NCBI RefSeq assembly: GCF_040958095.1 | Contig: NC_091188.1 | Location: forward strand, 11,651,018 to 11,715,017 | Direction of reading: 5' to 3' | Length of the DNA stretch: 64,000 nt | Origin: Procambarus clarkii | Taxonomy: Eukaryota > Arthropoda > Malacostraca > Decapoda > Cambaridae | In this document: piece after piece, positions 26,699-40,700 of the stretch | Layout of the letters: every line of letters starts with the position of its first letter | Numbering within the stretch: position 1 is the first letter of the stretch | Translations under genes and position numbers: made by a program | The notes under the pieces: model-generated | Seen by the model: the letters and a program-made list of their open reading frames with translations, nothing else | Databases searched by the model: none | What the model was told of the DNA's origin: nothing

Positions 26699-28126
26699 CG
26701 GAGTAGGTTGGCCTCGTCCCCAGAGCTTTTCAGAAAAGTCAAGGGGAGGCTGACTCTAGTGATGACTTGTCATATGCCATCAGATTTGACAGAGTGGCAT
26801 GGGTCACAAATGTTATCCTTGACATTTACTTTACTCATCAGTTATTGGTGAAGCACTTTCTCCATGCTTTGGCATTTGTCTAATTTCACATACTTCACTT
26901 GTTTCTTATCGAGTCATAAAAGTATAAGTTTTAATGTATATACAGGTACAATATTATTGCAAATACAGTACTCTGTAATGTACATAATATGCCCCTTTGT
27001 ATATAGAAGGCTTTGGAGGCACACTTTCTCAAGTATTTTTTGATGAAAGTTGAATATTTGGGCTATCATTCTGTAAATTTTGCCATATTCATATTTTAAG
27101 TACAATACTCTGGTACATTTCTACCTTATGGCAATAAGTGACCAGAGAGAAATGATGGTTCACACAACACAAGTTACTGTAGGATGTAGCCTTATATGTT
27201 AAGTCATTGTAAGGTGCTCTCATTATAACATGTATGGTTGCAATTTACACTTAATTTTCCATTTGTATTACCACAGAAGTATATCTGTAACACGGGTGGA
27301 CCTTTGGTCAGTTGCTGTATAGGCTTCATCATTTTTATTCAAAGTGAGAAACAGTAATGACATTTAAACTGACAGTAACCATGGAACAATCCATTAATAT
27401 ATGATGTGCAATGATTCCAAGTTCTACTTTTTAAATGTACAGAGAAATGCACTCTTCGTTGACAGACATGCCAGAAATAATCTATAGTCAGGACTTGCTG
27501 TGTGTTCAGCAGGGTGGCGTGGTTAGTACCTTCTCGATACAAACTAAACAGCCCTGCGAGTACCTTTGAAACACTTCATTCACCCATATGTTCTTTATTC
27601 TAATTTCTGTTTACTAGTCCTTCTCAATATGAATTAGATTAACTTTACTTGGATATACCATACTGTACAAATTTAATAATTCCCTTTATGGTCTGTACTT
27701 TAGTTTCAGCTCCCTTCTTAATACAGTATCATTTGTTTCTTGGCTTCCTAATAACGTTGTCTATCAAAATGTCCCCACTTGAAAAAAAAAAAGCCTTAGC
27801 TTGTGCATACGATATAGATGCAGTGTTCGAGTGTTAGACTCGTGTTTCATTTGGAAATTAGTGTTGATGTGGATATCTTGGTTAACTAGCTAGTGGCTTA
27901 GCTCTTCATTACTCTGGTACTATAATATACTTTAGTTTAAATCTGGGTATTTTTCTTGCAGAATTTTCTTCCCCCCCCAAATGTTTATTATTTAAGAATT
28001 TATTAAGTATGTAAGGTTCACTCAACAATATTTTTTACAAATATGATCCACTTTCTTTATATTGGTACAGTACAGTACGTACTCAGATTTTGGTTTGTCA
28101 TCAATTAAAAAGTATTCTTTGTATGT
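26699..28126 (+). other. CHIC 3' region
   Basis: Probably 3' UTR in its first part. No coding potential or repeat is recognised. AATAAA at 28427-28432 is one possible transcript end, unproven. Confidence 0.4.
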
Positions 28127-28325
28127 GCAGACGACGAGTCACAATAACGTGGCTGAAGATATGATGACCAAACCACACATCAGAAAATTAAGACAAGACA
28201 ACGTTTCGGTCCGTCCTGGAGTATTATCAAGTTGTGTAATCGTCCAACCTGATAATGGTCCAGGACAGACCTAAATGTTGTCGTTTCTTCATTTTCTGAT
28301 GTGTGGTCTAGTCTTCATCCTTTGT
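28127..28325. repeat. Dispersed repeat C, fold-back copy
   Basis: The left arm has ACCAAACCACACATCAGAAA, ACAACGTTTCGGTCCGTCCT and GGA. The right arm has GGTCCAGGACAGACC and TTCATTTTCTGATGTGTGGT in inverse order. The arms pair over most of their length. A half copy is at 19403-19520. Confidence 0.8.
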
Positions 28326-29042
28326 ATGTCATTATTATACCAAAATTATCGCAACAAACTTTACTTTATTTCCATAAATTATATATTAATTCTATACTTT
28401 GATGTTTCCTACTATAATGTACAGTAAATAAAAGATCGGAGAAACTAAACATTCTTGCCTTACTACAGCCATAAACTACATGCTTGATAAATTTGCGAGT
28501 CTTCGGCAAAGACTCTTGTCCATGCAAGCTCTTTATGTACACATTAGCTTTCACTTCACATCTTGCATTCATAACGTGTTCCAGTCATTCACTGCGAGTT
28601 CTGTCATGCATTATACAGTACCTTATTTTATATAAATAAATATATTTACATTAAATTACATTTGGCAGTATACTGAGTTTGTTAGTAGATATACATATAT
28701 CTTGAGGTTTACATGAAGATTTGCCAAACCAATTTGCAAGGCAAATGTACTGCAAAAATTTGAGTCAATAAGGTTTAAAAGTTTGTAGTTAATTTCCATG
28801 TTTTCCTTATCTGGGCTTCATATTAGTACATTTAAATGCAGTATTTTGTAAAAAAATTTAGAATGTCATTCTTAAGATTTCTGCTTACTTAATACTTAAT
28901 AAATACTTAAGTGTATTTATTGCACTTTAGTATTAACAGAATATTGATGTCTATAGCAAAAATGGTTACAACAACAAGATTTCATCTCTCATCTGAAGTG
29001 CAATTGAATCATGCCTTTTGCTTTTGTCTTGCTCATGTATAC

Positions 29043-29080
<38 letters not shown>

Positions 29081-30732
29081 CCCTTCTTATGAAATATGCT
29101 TGGGTGCTGTGTTCACCAGGCATTGTATGCAAGGAATAATGTTTTGCACATGATTTATTGTAAATTGCTCATGTTGACTGATAATGAAGTTCAGATTGAA
29201 ATAGTTTTTTTTCATGCCATAAATTATTAAAGTTTCTTTGGAAACAGGAATTGCTTCATTTACAGAATAAAGGACATCTCACATAAGTCATTCTTGGAAA
29301 ATATCATATTTTTATTTTATTTTAATACATGCTTTGGCATGCCTGTGGGGTGGCAACTACGGAATTTACAATATTGATCTTGAAGTTACGGCTCCTTTTA
29401 CGGATATGGAATATTAAGAGTGAAAAAATTAATGGTGATAGACTATTAACACAGTATCTATGATAACCTCACCCCCCATTTTTTGTTTAATTTCTGAATA
29501 GGTTTTAATACCTTAAGCAATTCTTAATATCTTTGCACATTCTGATTATATAATGCAAGCATATGTTGCTTGCTTCATAGATGTGTTTAGCCAATGTGCA
29601 GAAGTTTTAGGGCCTGTCTGTGACATCCTGCTTGGGATGCTAGAGAGTGCACATGATATTAGTATACACGAAAAGAATGAATAATTATTGGTCAGTCAAG
29701 TTAGAAACTGTTGGGTTTGGTCAGTAACTGGATGCGTTAGGGTCCACTTGATAAGCCTAGTAGGATTCCTTAGCAAGACAATGATAAACTAGTACAGTAT
29801 ACCAATAAATTATATGTGAAATGTAAGGCTATGACTTTCATTTTGTTGTTGAATAATAGATGGGGAAAAGTATTAAAATATAGTTTTTAAAATACTTGTA
29901 AATATAATTCATGAAACTGCAGTGTTAGGTTTGTGATAAAATATGGAGAAACAAGCTAATATTATAGTAATTAAATAAAAAGGAATTGAACATAGTTGGT
30001 TATTAATAATCCTTATTTCAATATTTAAATATTTAATCAGATTTTGCAGTTCATATCATGCCTGTAAACTTTGGGACAGTTCCTGCTCTTATGTATTGTG
30101 CACTGTATACTGCAAGTAGGCAAAGCAAGATGGGTTGAGGCTCAAGTATAATGCATAAATAAAATTACAGTACAATGGATAGAAAAAGATTAAATTGGAA
30201 TTTGTGTTGTTTCTTTTCAGTGATTATCAGTGATCATTCTGTCTAGTGTTTTAACATTTAAAAGAAAATTAAGATTGTAGTTGATCATGTCATACACCAG
30301 TAGACACTGAGCAGCAAAATTCTTAGCAAATGTTCCATGTACGTTTTCAATAGTCTTATCGTCTGAAAGTGGTTTAAATGTAAAGACACGCTAAAGAAGG
30401 GAATCATTTAGTAAAGAAAACATTTTCTAAGCTAAATTTTGTTAACAAATTAGGGAATATTATGAAAAAGTATTAAGAGTACAAAGCACCCTCTTCCTGC
30501 ATTCTCACATGCTTGCAAAGTCTATCTTTTGATAACTACTAATTTGCCTATAATTTTCATACATAATTTTTAATATAACCTGCAGTGTGATAGAATGGAT
30601 GGATTAAAGATATCTAACTCTTAATGTACAAAAATATCCACTGTTGAGTATTCACGTTTTTGTCAAATATCCCAAAAAGGAGATTTGAAGGCTCTAGGCT
30701 CCTACAGTACAGAGCCTAAACTAGCTGCAGTA
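28326..30732. other. AT-rich sequence without recognised features
   Basis: Contains only a short (GT)n run (29049-29079). No exon-like conserved segment, RNA gene or transposon is recognised on either strand. Confidence 0.6.
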
Positions 30733-30915
30733 TTGGGGGAAGGGAAGGTGACAAGCCATTACAACTATATAGCACTTGGTAGGGGTTAGGACAAGGATTT
30801 GGGGTGGGATGAGAAGGAATAGTAGACAATCACTTGGATGGTCGCAGATTGAATGCCGACCTGCATGAAGTGAGATTGTCACTGTACTGTCCAGTCGAAG
30901 TTGTTGGGCTGCAGA
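30733..30915 (-). mobile_element. SINE-2 copy
   Basis: The minus strand preserves the head with GACAGTACAGTGACAATCTC, the ATGCAGGTCGGCATTCAATC B-box region and the CCAAGTGCTATATAGTTGTA body. Same family as 9275-9460. Confidence 0.75.
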
Positions 30916-31989
30916 ATTGATGAATGGAGAATAATAAGTCCTGAAGGACAATACTGCATTGGAGGGGTGCAGATACTGTACAGGAATTGGAGGAGGCTCT
31001 CGTAATACACATCACATGAGGTCTTTAAGTATGCTCAAACAGGATAATACTCTATAGACCATTTACAAATCTGGCAAGTATTTGGATGGCCTTTATGACA
31101 AGCCTTTATAAGGAAACATCAAAGTACAATGCTCAGGTCTTATTGTCTAATAAAAGGGTATGATGTGCTGCCACTGAACATCTGCATTGTGAAGGAGAAG
31201 GTTGAGAAAGCCTAAAGATTTGTTAGAAGACTGGTGGAAGAAACATGGATGTAAATTAGGAAACCAGGCTAAGGTAGCTCAATGCTAGGAGAGATCTAGG
31301 GACGACATTATCCTAAGGTACAAGATATTCTGAGAAAGATACACACACTAGGCTTCCCATTTTGGGTCATTTAACCTTGTATTGACTTGAGTAAATTTAA
31401 TTGTCTAAGTACTTTAATTTTTGTATCTCATTTTCTCCATTGTATTTATCTCTAGGAACCAATGCCTGGTGCTTGCTCTGGTCACCTCCATGGTTATGCC
31501 TTTTTAACATCACCTCACCCTTATAATGATTATCATAGCATCACTGTCTTTTTAACCTGGAATGAAGTTCTTTTTCTTTCCCTTATTTTTATGCCAAACA
31601 TCCATTCCACTGCCACTTGTATAATCCTGAATAAATAGTATACTATCAGTTCTCATTATCCTTCTCCACATCTTCTGAACTGGGTTCAGGACTGAAGTAC
31701 ACATGCTGGTTAGCCAGCAAGCTACTGAGCTGGTCTAAGCTCATCACCAAATGAAACCAATTAAAGACAAAACAGCCATTATTAGATAATAAAAGGCCAC
31801 ACGGTAAATGTCTCACCACTGAGGGCAGAGTTGCTAAGCTTGGTGGGGCTTTGGGGGGGGGGGGGGGGGAGAGCGCACGCTCGCGCGAACGAACGAATTA
31901 GATTGCACATTCCAAATCGGACAGGCTTGCAAATGGGTGGCAAAAACCTAAAGCACACGGATGAATTTAACATTTTGCAAATGAAGTTA
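30916..31989. other. No gene recognised
   Basis: One dispersed motif copy lies near 31680-31740 (CTGGTTAGCCAGCAAGCTAC) and a 17 bp G run is near 31853-31869. Nothing else is supported. Confidence 0.55.
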
Positions 31990-32965
31990 AATTTTCAATG
32001 ACAGAGAGCCACGTGATTAGCCTAGCCCAAAAAGCAGCTAGGAAACCTACAGCTCTATTGCGCATATCTCATCTTGACAGCAGAGGGTAGGGGGGCCTGC
32101 AAAACTATATACGAAGCTCAAGTTTGCTTCCATTTTGAGTATGCACCCCTCTCCTGGAGTGCCTGCCCCTCCATCATTCACCAGACTTTTGGACAAAATG
32201 GAGACCTGTGCCAGAAGGCCCATCTTTAATCTTTATCAAGTTTAGTGAGAATGCTCTGAACATCAGAGCCTACAACACTGTTACATATATAAACTTACTG
32301 TCATGTACAAGGCCAACATTCTCAAATTTCCACACCTGGCCTAACTTCGTGGACGACAAGTAGTTGGCACCCATAACACTAGCTCTCAACCTTCAAGTCT
32401 CGGAGCCCTCTAGCCCTCTAGCCCTCAACCTTCAAGTCTTAACCTTCAAGTCTCGGAGTCACGGAGCTTTAGCAGTCTCCGTGGTGTAGTGGTAAGACAC
32501 TCGCCTGGCGTTCCGCGAGCGCTATGTCATGGGTTCGTATCCTGGCCGGGGAGGATTTACTGGGCGCAATTCCTTAACTGTAGCCTCTGTTTAACGCAAC
32601 AGTAAAATGTGTACTTGGATGAAAAAACGATTCTTCGCGGCAGGGGATCGTATTCCAGGGACCATAGGATTAAGGACTTGCCCGAAACGCTACGCGTACT
32701 AGTGGCTGTACAAGAATGTAACAACTCTTGTATATATCTCAAAAAAAAAAAAAGTCTCATGCTGGAAGTGCCTTTTTCAAGAACATCATTCCATCAACGA
32801 ACATTCATTCCCAGGCTCCCCTCGCATCTGGAACTTGTTTGCTCAGTCGGTTGATATATGGAAGACCAGGTCAACTGATCCACAAAGGTTCCGGAACACA
32901 GTTGGCTGCAGGCTCATGCTGTTCCGTATATGATTGCTACTTTGAGTTAAATAAAGTTTGTTCCT
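31990..32965 (+). pseudogene. LINE C-terminal remnant split by a SINE
   Basis: Broken plus-strand frames read YEAQVCFHFEYAPLSWSACP (32110-32170), characteristic of the region after RT in non-LTR elements. Downstream of the SINE (32472-32753) they read RTFIPRLP and an IWN-like block, the usual C-terminal end, followed by AATAAAG at 32949-32955. Several stops show an old copy; the SINE inserted later. Confidence 0.7.
32472..32753 (+). mobile_element. SINE-1, tRNA head with LINE-type tail
   Basis: The tRNA-like head has an A box (TGTAGTGGTAAGACACTCGC) and B box (GGGTTCGTATCCTGG). The body contains CTGGGCGCAATTCCTTAACT. The 3' part, GCCCGAAACGCTACGCGTAC plus TAGTGGCTGTACAAG, equals the LINE family A tail, and a 13-A tract closes it. 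A minus-strand copy is at 46627-46896. RNA polymerase III promoter function is inferred from the boxes. Confidence 0.88.
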
Positions 32966-32988
32966 AATGAAGCATATAATGATCTCAA

Positions 32989-33187
32989 TAAATGGGTCTC
33001 TAGGAGCAGGTTTCAACTGAACTGAGGTAGGATTGCAGCTCTTGCTTGCAGTTTCACCAGGTACATGTTCCTTGTGTGATAGTTAAGTTAAAAAGAACAT
33101 GCTCACAAAATAAATGAGTCTCTAGGAACAAACTTTAAATGAGCTGAGGTAGAATAACAGCTCTTGATTGCAGTTTCACCAGGTACC
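32989..33187 (+). repeat. Tandem duplication, about 119 bp period
   Basis: AATAAATGGGTCTCTAGGAG through CAGTTTCACCAGGTAC recurs from 33109 as AATAAATGAGTCTCTAGGAA through the same CAGTTTCACCAGGTAC. The copies are about 85% alike by eye. Confidence 0.8.
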
Positions 33188-33384
33188 TCAATCGACAGCC
33201 CTAATGAACGGTAGTCTTAGTTAAAACAAAATATAAGAGAGGGAGGGAGAAGGAAAGAGAGAAACGGCAGCGAGCATCATGTGTCTTAAAGTTGGATTTT
33301 CACTGAGAATTTATTATAAGTGTCTTAAGCACCTGCTCCCCCTCTCTCCTGTGTTGAGAACTGAGACATGATCTTACAGGAGCT

Positions 33385-33870
33385 GAGGACCACTGGGGTA
33401 AGGTCTAGGTCCCGAGGACCACTGGGACAAGGTCTAGGTCCCGAGGACCACTGGGGCAAGATCTAGGTCCCGCGGACCACTGGGACAGGATCTAGGTCCT
33501 GAGGACCACTGGGACAAGGTCTGGGTCCCGAGGACTACTGGGACAAGGTCTGGGTCCCGAGGACCACTGGGACAAGATCTAGGTCCCGAGGACCACTGGG
33601 ACAAGATCTAGGTCCCGAGGACCACTGGAACAAGGTCTAGGTTCCGAGGACCACTGGGACAAGATATGGTCCCGAGGACCACTGGGACAAGATCTAGGTC
33701 CCGAGGACCACTGGGACAAGATCTAGGTCCCGAGGACCACTGGGACAAGATCTAGGTCCCGAGGACCACTGGGACAAGATCTAGGTCCCGAGGACCACTG
33801 GGACAAGATCTAGGTCCCGAGGACCACTGGGACAAGGTCTAGGTCCCGAGGACCACTGAGCCACGGTCTT
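33385..33870. repeat. 29 bp minisatellite, about 16-17 copies
   Basis: The unit begins GAGGACCACTGGGACAAGAT and ends CTAGGTCCC, with a G/A variant (AAGGTCT or AAGATCT). Copies are nearly uniform in the centre and diverge at both edges. Confidence 0.95.
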
Positions 33871-34324
33871 CAAGAGCTGAGGACAGCTGAGAAATACATG
33901 CTTCCTAATATCATTTAACTTTTTTTCTGACGTCGAATGGGAATTATAAAAAAATGTTTCACGCTTTATGAGAGACAACTGTCTCAATCTTCTCCTTTTA
34001 TCACGCGCGAACTTTTCTCTCGGGTTGAAACTTAGTGAAAAAGAAGTTGATATAATTGCGTTGTCTGAAGAGACGTTCCAGCTTAAGAGATTCTTTCTTA
34101 TATATAATATTTGCATGTTAATTTGAATTGTATTATTTCTCTACTAATTGTGTAATAGTGTCCTAAAAGATTAATATTTACATAGTTTTTGTAAATCTAT
34201 ACTATAAAAAATATTATCTTTATGATTATCTGTTCAAAGGTCATGAAATGTCATATAGGGTTAGGCTCAGCCAAATTATCAGAGAGAATAGTCTATTTTA
34301 AGGGATGTTGACACCATCACTACA
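33871..34324. other. No feature recognised
   Basis: AT-rich sequence with no conserved coding, RNA or repeat signature that I can identify. Confidence 0.5.
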
Positions 34325-34450
34325 CAACTTTTATTTATTTATTTATTTATATATATACAAGAAGGTACATTGGGATTGTGAGGATACATAGAATAGTAAT
34401 TACAATCTTGTAAAGCCACTAGTACGCGCAGCGTTTCGGGCAGAACTCCA
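34325..34450 (-). repeat. LINE family A / SINE-1 type 3' tail
   Basis: The minus strand contains CTGCCCGAAACGCTGCGCGT, ACTAGTGGCTTTACAAGATT and a terminal AAATAAATAAATAAA tract. It is a truncated copy holding only the shared 3' tail, so its parent could be either the LINE or the SINE. Confidence 0.75.
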
Positions 34451-34854
34451 CCCCATACTAAAAAACAATTATTATACAGGAGTTATTACTTAGGCTAAAC
34501 TAATGATTATCTAAGGTGATCAAAATGATTTTATTTTGTGTATTTATGTTATATTTTGAGTGATAACTAGCAAAATAATATTCTGAGAGCAAACGCCATT
34601 CCCTCCTAAGGTAAAAACAGATACAAAAATAAAAAATAACAAAAATAAAAATGAGGTTATAGTTCCCTTGAACGTTGACGAACCATTTTGCAAGAGTCCC
34701 ATGAATTATTAATTCAGGAGTGCAAAGCTTGGAAATAAAAGTTTGACAAGGAAAAAGATTTATCGAATTAGCTCATGTTAATTAAAACTCATTGACAGGT
34801 ATGCTGGCCACCTCATATCTTACTAGGAGGGCTACCCGGCGGTGCCCGGGACAG

Positions 34855-35060
34855 TCTGTCTCCCCCCCTCCCCCCACCCAACCATTTGGACTGGTCGGTA
34901 CAGCGAGGATCTAGCTTCTTGCAGGTCGGTGTTCGATCCTCCTTGGTGGTCCAAGTGGCTGGGCTCCATTCCTTTTGTCTGTCTAATCCCAAGATTCTAA
35001 TCCTCAAATGCCTTCCAAGTGTTATATAGTCACAGTGGCTTAGCGGTTTCTTCTCATAAT
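34855..35060 (+). mobile_element. SINE-2 copy, plus strand
   Basis: Contains GGTCGGTACAGCGAGGATCT (A-box region), GCAGGTCGGTGTTCGATCC (B box), CCAAGTGGCTGGGCTCCATT and TTATATAGTCACAGTGGCTT. Same family as 9275-9460. Confidence 0.78.
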
Positions 35061-35462
35061 TATCTTACCTTCCCACCCTCTATTCCACCCCTCTTTTATT
35101 CCCCTCCCCTCGTTCCTATCTTCCTCCTCTCCTCTTTTTCCGCCCCTTCCCTTCCTACTTCATCTTCTCCTCTACCCTTCTTTCATCTCATCTCCCCCAT
35201 TTATCCCCATCTCCCTCCCCTCCCCTACAACTTCGTACAGACAAATATTTACACTTTGCAGAAGGGATACCCGGTTGCACCTGGGTTTCTTCCTCAACTT
35301 CTTTCCACCCTTTCCCTCTCTTCCTTACTCTTCACCCGATCTTCCCCCCTTTTCTCTTCATTCCCAAACCCCCCCCCTGGCCCCCCCCTTGACTCCTTCC
35401 CCTCGTCCTCCCCTGGCCCCCCCTTGACTCCTTCCCCTCGTCCTCCCCTTCCCCCTCCTCTC
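35061..35462. repeat. Polypyrimidine tract
   Basis: About 400 bp of C/T-rich sequence on the plus strand, interrupted near 35225-35280. It ends in an imperfect tandem of TGACTCCTTCCCCTCGTCCT. The 156-codon ORF through it is compositional. Confidence 0.85.
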
Positions 35463-35639
35463 AGAAAATTTATTATTAAGAAGCACTGAAACAACTATAT
35501 GAGTCTCTCAGAAAATATATTATTACGGTCACTAAAAACTCCAGGGAAATCACACCAAATATTTCACACTTAAATCCATGAAAATCGCATTAGGGATGCC
35601 TGTAATTGGGAATATGTCTTTAAACATTTAAATTACGCC

Positions 35640-35720
35640 TACCCCCAACCAGCATATGTCCGTCCCGTACCTCAGACCATCCTCCCTGCAAATTTAGGTG
35701 AGACTAGCCATAAGTATCTG
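35640..35720 (-). repeat. Dispersed repeat D, copy 1
   Basis: The minus strand contains GGTCTGAGGTACGGGACGGA followed by CATATGCTGG. It matches plus-strand copies at 36845-36975 and 52575-52715. Confidence 0.65.
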
Positions 35721-36324
35721 GCCTCCAACTTTGGACTGGCAGATATACATTCTTTCTTATAGTATACGTTCTTATATACTCTGCAACCAACCTCCCTAAC
35801 TTATCGAGTCTGAGGTAGCCTTGGACTGATTAGTCCGGGTTAGCGTCAATATTGCTGTAGTTTTACTTTCACTGAAACATCGAGATTTTGACGCAGTGGT
35901 CGATCGCCTGGTACCGGGGAATCAGTTGAGGACAGGACGGTCCTCTGGGAAGCGCCGTGGTTCAGTGTGCGCCCTAACTAGTTTAACGAAATTTTATGTT
36001 GTTGCAATTCGTATTAATGTACTTGCCTCAGAATGTGAAAAGTCTTACTTTTGTGGAATAGAAATTAGTTCGTCCAGCGGCAGCCCCAGTGACTTACAGA
36101 GTCGCTATAGAGCCTGATGTGGTGAGAGTAGAGCCGCATCACAACCGTCAGAGTCGACAGCTTCAATTGAATAGAATGTGAAGCAGACTGGATAGAGTCT
36201 GAGTTAAAATGTATAGAGTCAGAGTTAAGCAGAGTGGGTAGAGTATAAAGTCGACGGTCTGAGGCGGCACGAGTGTGAGAAGTTTGACGTCGACGTTGTG
36301 GGCGAAGCCAGCCACGAATAACAA

Positions 36325-36825
36325 CACAAAGATTAAGAAAACTGCAGAAGCCACACTGGCCCTTACACGCGGCTCTTATATATGTCCACCCAAATTCATT
36401 CATATGCATGTCTAACCTACGCTTGAAACAATCCACCCATCCCTACGTCTATAATGTTACCGGGTAATTTGTTCCAGAAATCCTCAGTCCTGTTCCCAAA
36501 CCAGTACTGGCCCAGGTCTTTCCCGAATCTAAACGTATCTAATTTATATACATTGTTTCGTGTTCTATTTGCGTAGATATATTTAATTCCTTATTAATAT
36601 CCTGTTTTGTTTCTGTTCATCCATCTCACTTCTTATTATTTCTCTTTCTAGACAAATAGAAAATATCTGGTTATCAATAATCCTTTAGTTCAATATTTAA
36701 ATATTTCCATGTTTTAATATCTTTTTTCATAAGCAAGGTTTCTAATTCCGAATATTAACTGTCATCCTTGTGAGTGTGTGTTAAAGTGAATTAATGTCCA
36801 TTCACTGTAGTGGAGGTGTGTAGAG
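36325..36825 (-). pseudogene. CR1 3' fragment, diverged
   Basis: The minus strand encodes MDCFKRRLDMHMNEFGW (ending near 36380), equivalent to LDCFKHGLDKYMSGIGW at the C-terminus of the intact CR1 ORF2. Homology continues through the ACACGAAACAATGTATATAA region and again at 36715-36825, with about 65 bp of foreign sequence near 36645-36710. Truncated and frameshifted. Confidence 0.8.
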
Positions 36826-36844
36826 AGAATGTCTGTCTGCCCAA

Positions 36845-36975
36845 AGTTGGAGCCCGACACTCTAGGGGTTAACCTCACCCAAATTGGACGAGGGAATGGT
36901 CTGAGGTACGGGTTGAACATAGGCTGGTCAGAATCGTCAGAATTCAAGAGGGAACAACGTGCCAGGATCATATTC
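36845..36975 (+). repeat. Dispersed repeat D, copy 2
   Basis: Contains AGGGGTTAACCTCACCCAAA and GGTCTGAGGTACGGGTTGAA plus CATAGGCTGG. The left part aligns with AGGGCTAACCTCGCACAAAT at 52589. Confidence 0.65.
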
Positions 36976-37267
36976 AGACCCCAACGACGATTTTAGCCAC
37001 TGCCCGCCAGTTACACAGTTAAATATTTTGATTTTGACCCCCCGAATTTATATTTGTACCCCCCCAATTTTCTCTTACAGTAATATACACCATTATTTAT
37101 TGATATCTGGAAAATTAACATAAATTTCCTGCTGTCGATAATTTGACTGTGCCCACATAAAATAAATGAGTCTCAAACAGCTTCAAAAGATTTTCAAGCC
37201 ACGTCTCTTTCTCAGCGTAAGGCGGTAACTATTTTATTTTTTAGTTACAAATTGGGCAAATGTATTT

Positions 37268-37640
<373 letters not shown>

Positions 37641-38360
37641 GAGACAGACAGACCCGGGTATAGCCGGTTATCCCCCCACCACTCCCAGTTTTGACACAAT
37701 GCAACCCGTCCTTACACTAGGCTGGTTAAAGCAGCGGCCGTCTTACCCAGACGCTTCCATAAATTTTTAACATACTGTGTATTGAAAATTGGTTTGTTCT
37801 CATATATAAATTAATATTATGATACATAAAAATGGTATGCATAGTTAGGCGTACGTTAGGTGTTTAGGTTCTGTTGGCGAGTATTTGTATTTGAAGTACG
37901 TGGGTGAAGCATTTATAGAATTGTGGTTCGAACAGAGGACGTGAGCGAAGCACTTGTTCGGGAAGTGTTCGGACGTCATCAGTTATGAGTCGTGCGTTAA
38001 CCGCTTTTTATTCATAAACAGGGGGGTTTGGCAGCTGGATTAACGAGCTTGGATCTGATTAACGATCTTGATCGTTATATTAACGATCTTGGATATATGC
38101 GAGGACGGGCTGCACAGTGGCTGTTGCCATCCACTGTCGTCAAGAGTCTCGAACAACAACAATGCTTACGAACTATCAACAACTCTGGCAGAAATATATA
38201 TATCGTCGTACAATATGTACAACGACACGATATGGTCGCACGACGCTTTGTACGACGTACATAACGACGTACACATCGCCACTCTGGCGACGTACGGGAG
38301 GGTAGCGATTTGTGCTGTAATTACTTGGCCACCAGGATAGGCTTGGCTACGACGACCAGT

Positions 38361-38505
38361 GATCGATTGTAGTCTTGTTGATCAGTTTGGTTGTGGTCTT
38401 GATAACTAGTTTGGTTGTAGTCTTAATAACTAATTTGGTTATGGTCTTGATAACCAGTTTGGTTGTGGTCTTGATAACCAGTTTGGTTGTGGTCTTGATA
38501 ACCAG
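38361..38505. repeat. 24 bp tandem repeat, about six copies
   Basis: The unit begins GTTTGGTTGTGGTCTTGATA and ends ACCA. Early copies have AACTA and GTAGTC variants. Confidence 0.9.
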
Positions 38506-39650
<1,145 letters not shown>

Positions 39651-39905
39651 ACGGAGCCGGTCGGCCGAGCGGACAGCACGCGGGACTTGTGATCCTGGGT
39701 TCGATCCCAGGCGCCGGCGAGAAACATTGGGCAGAGTTTCTTTCACCCTATGCCCCTGTTACCTAGCAGTAAATAGGTACCTGGGTGTTAGTCAGCTGTC
39801 ACGGGCTGCTTCCTGGGGGTGGTGGCCTGGTCGAAGACCGGGCCGCGGGGACACTAAAGCCCCGAAATCATCTCAAGATAATCTCAAGATAATCTCAAGA
39901 AACTA
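39651..39905 (+). mobile_element. SINE-3, complete copy
   Basis: The tRNA-like head has GGAGCCGGTCGGCCGAGCGG and B box GGGTTCGATCCCAGGCGCC, and its ends (GCCGG and CCGGC) could pair as an acceptor stem. The body has GTAAATAGGTACCTGGGTG and GTCACGGGCTGCTTCCTGG. The signature GGCCTGGTCGAAGACCGGGC is followed by a tail of three AATCTCAAG-type units. This is the reference copy for the family in this window. Confidence 0.88.
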
Positions 39906-39926
39906 CTAGTTAATTTTTTTTTCACA

Positions 39927-40214
<288 letters not shown>

Positions 40215-40700
40215 AATTAAATAAATAGGAATTAAATATTTTGACCGAGCGTAAGTTTAAATTTGTATTAATTTTTAGAAACGTTGAAAATCAAAGATTT
40301 CTGATAATTACATTCCTGTATTTCCAATATGGTGCTGCGTACATGATCTCTGAATGCCGAGAGGACATGGCAAAGCAGAATCTATTTGTGGGGATCACTG
40401 CCTCGTCTGGAGTAAAACTAATTCAGTGGAGTGTTTTCTGTATCAGGATATCCCATCTCCTGGCGGGTGTTGGCGGATGGCCTTCCTTCTATTTCCTGGT
40501 TGATGCTTCGTGAATGTGCCTGGTTCTGTCACCTTGTTAATGTTTGGTGGATGTTCCTGGTTCTATCGCCTGGTGGGTGTTGGGCGAATGTTCTATTCAC
40601 GAACACACACAGTCCTCTCCTGTTCCCCTGGTGCGTTTGGCCACCAGTAACTGTGCGCGCGTTATTTAATTGTTTCATATGTTCTGGAAATACGCGTTCA

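Noticed and set aside
32472..32545. Possible functional tRNA gene
   Set aside because: A and B boxes are present but the sequence continues as a SINE with a LINE-type tail and poly(A), and a proper acceptor stem is not formed. The same holds for 39651-39725 and 54704-54775.
33385..33870. Regular repeats suggestive of a CRISPR array
   Set aside because: The 29 bp units are directly adjacent without unique spacers, and the window is eukaryotic.
35019..35489. 156-codon Pro/Ser/Leu-rich ORF
   Set aside because: It follows from the polypyrimidine tract and the start of a SINE-2 end.
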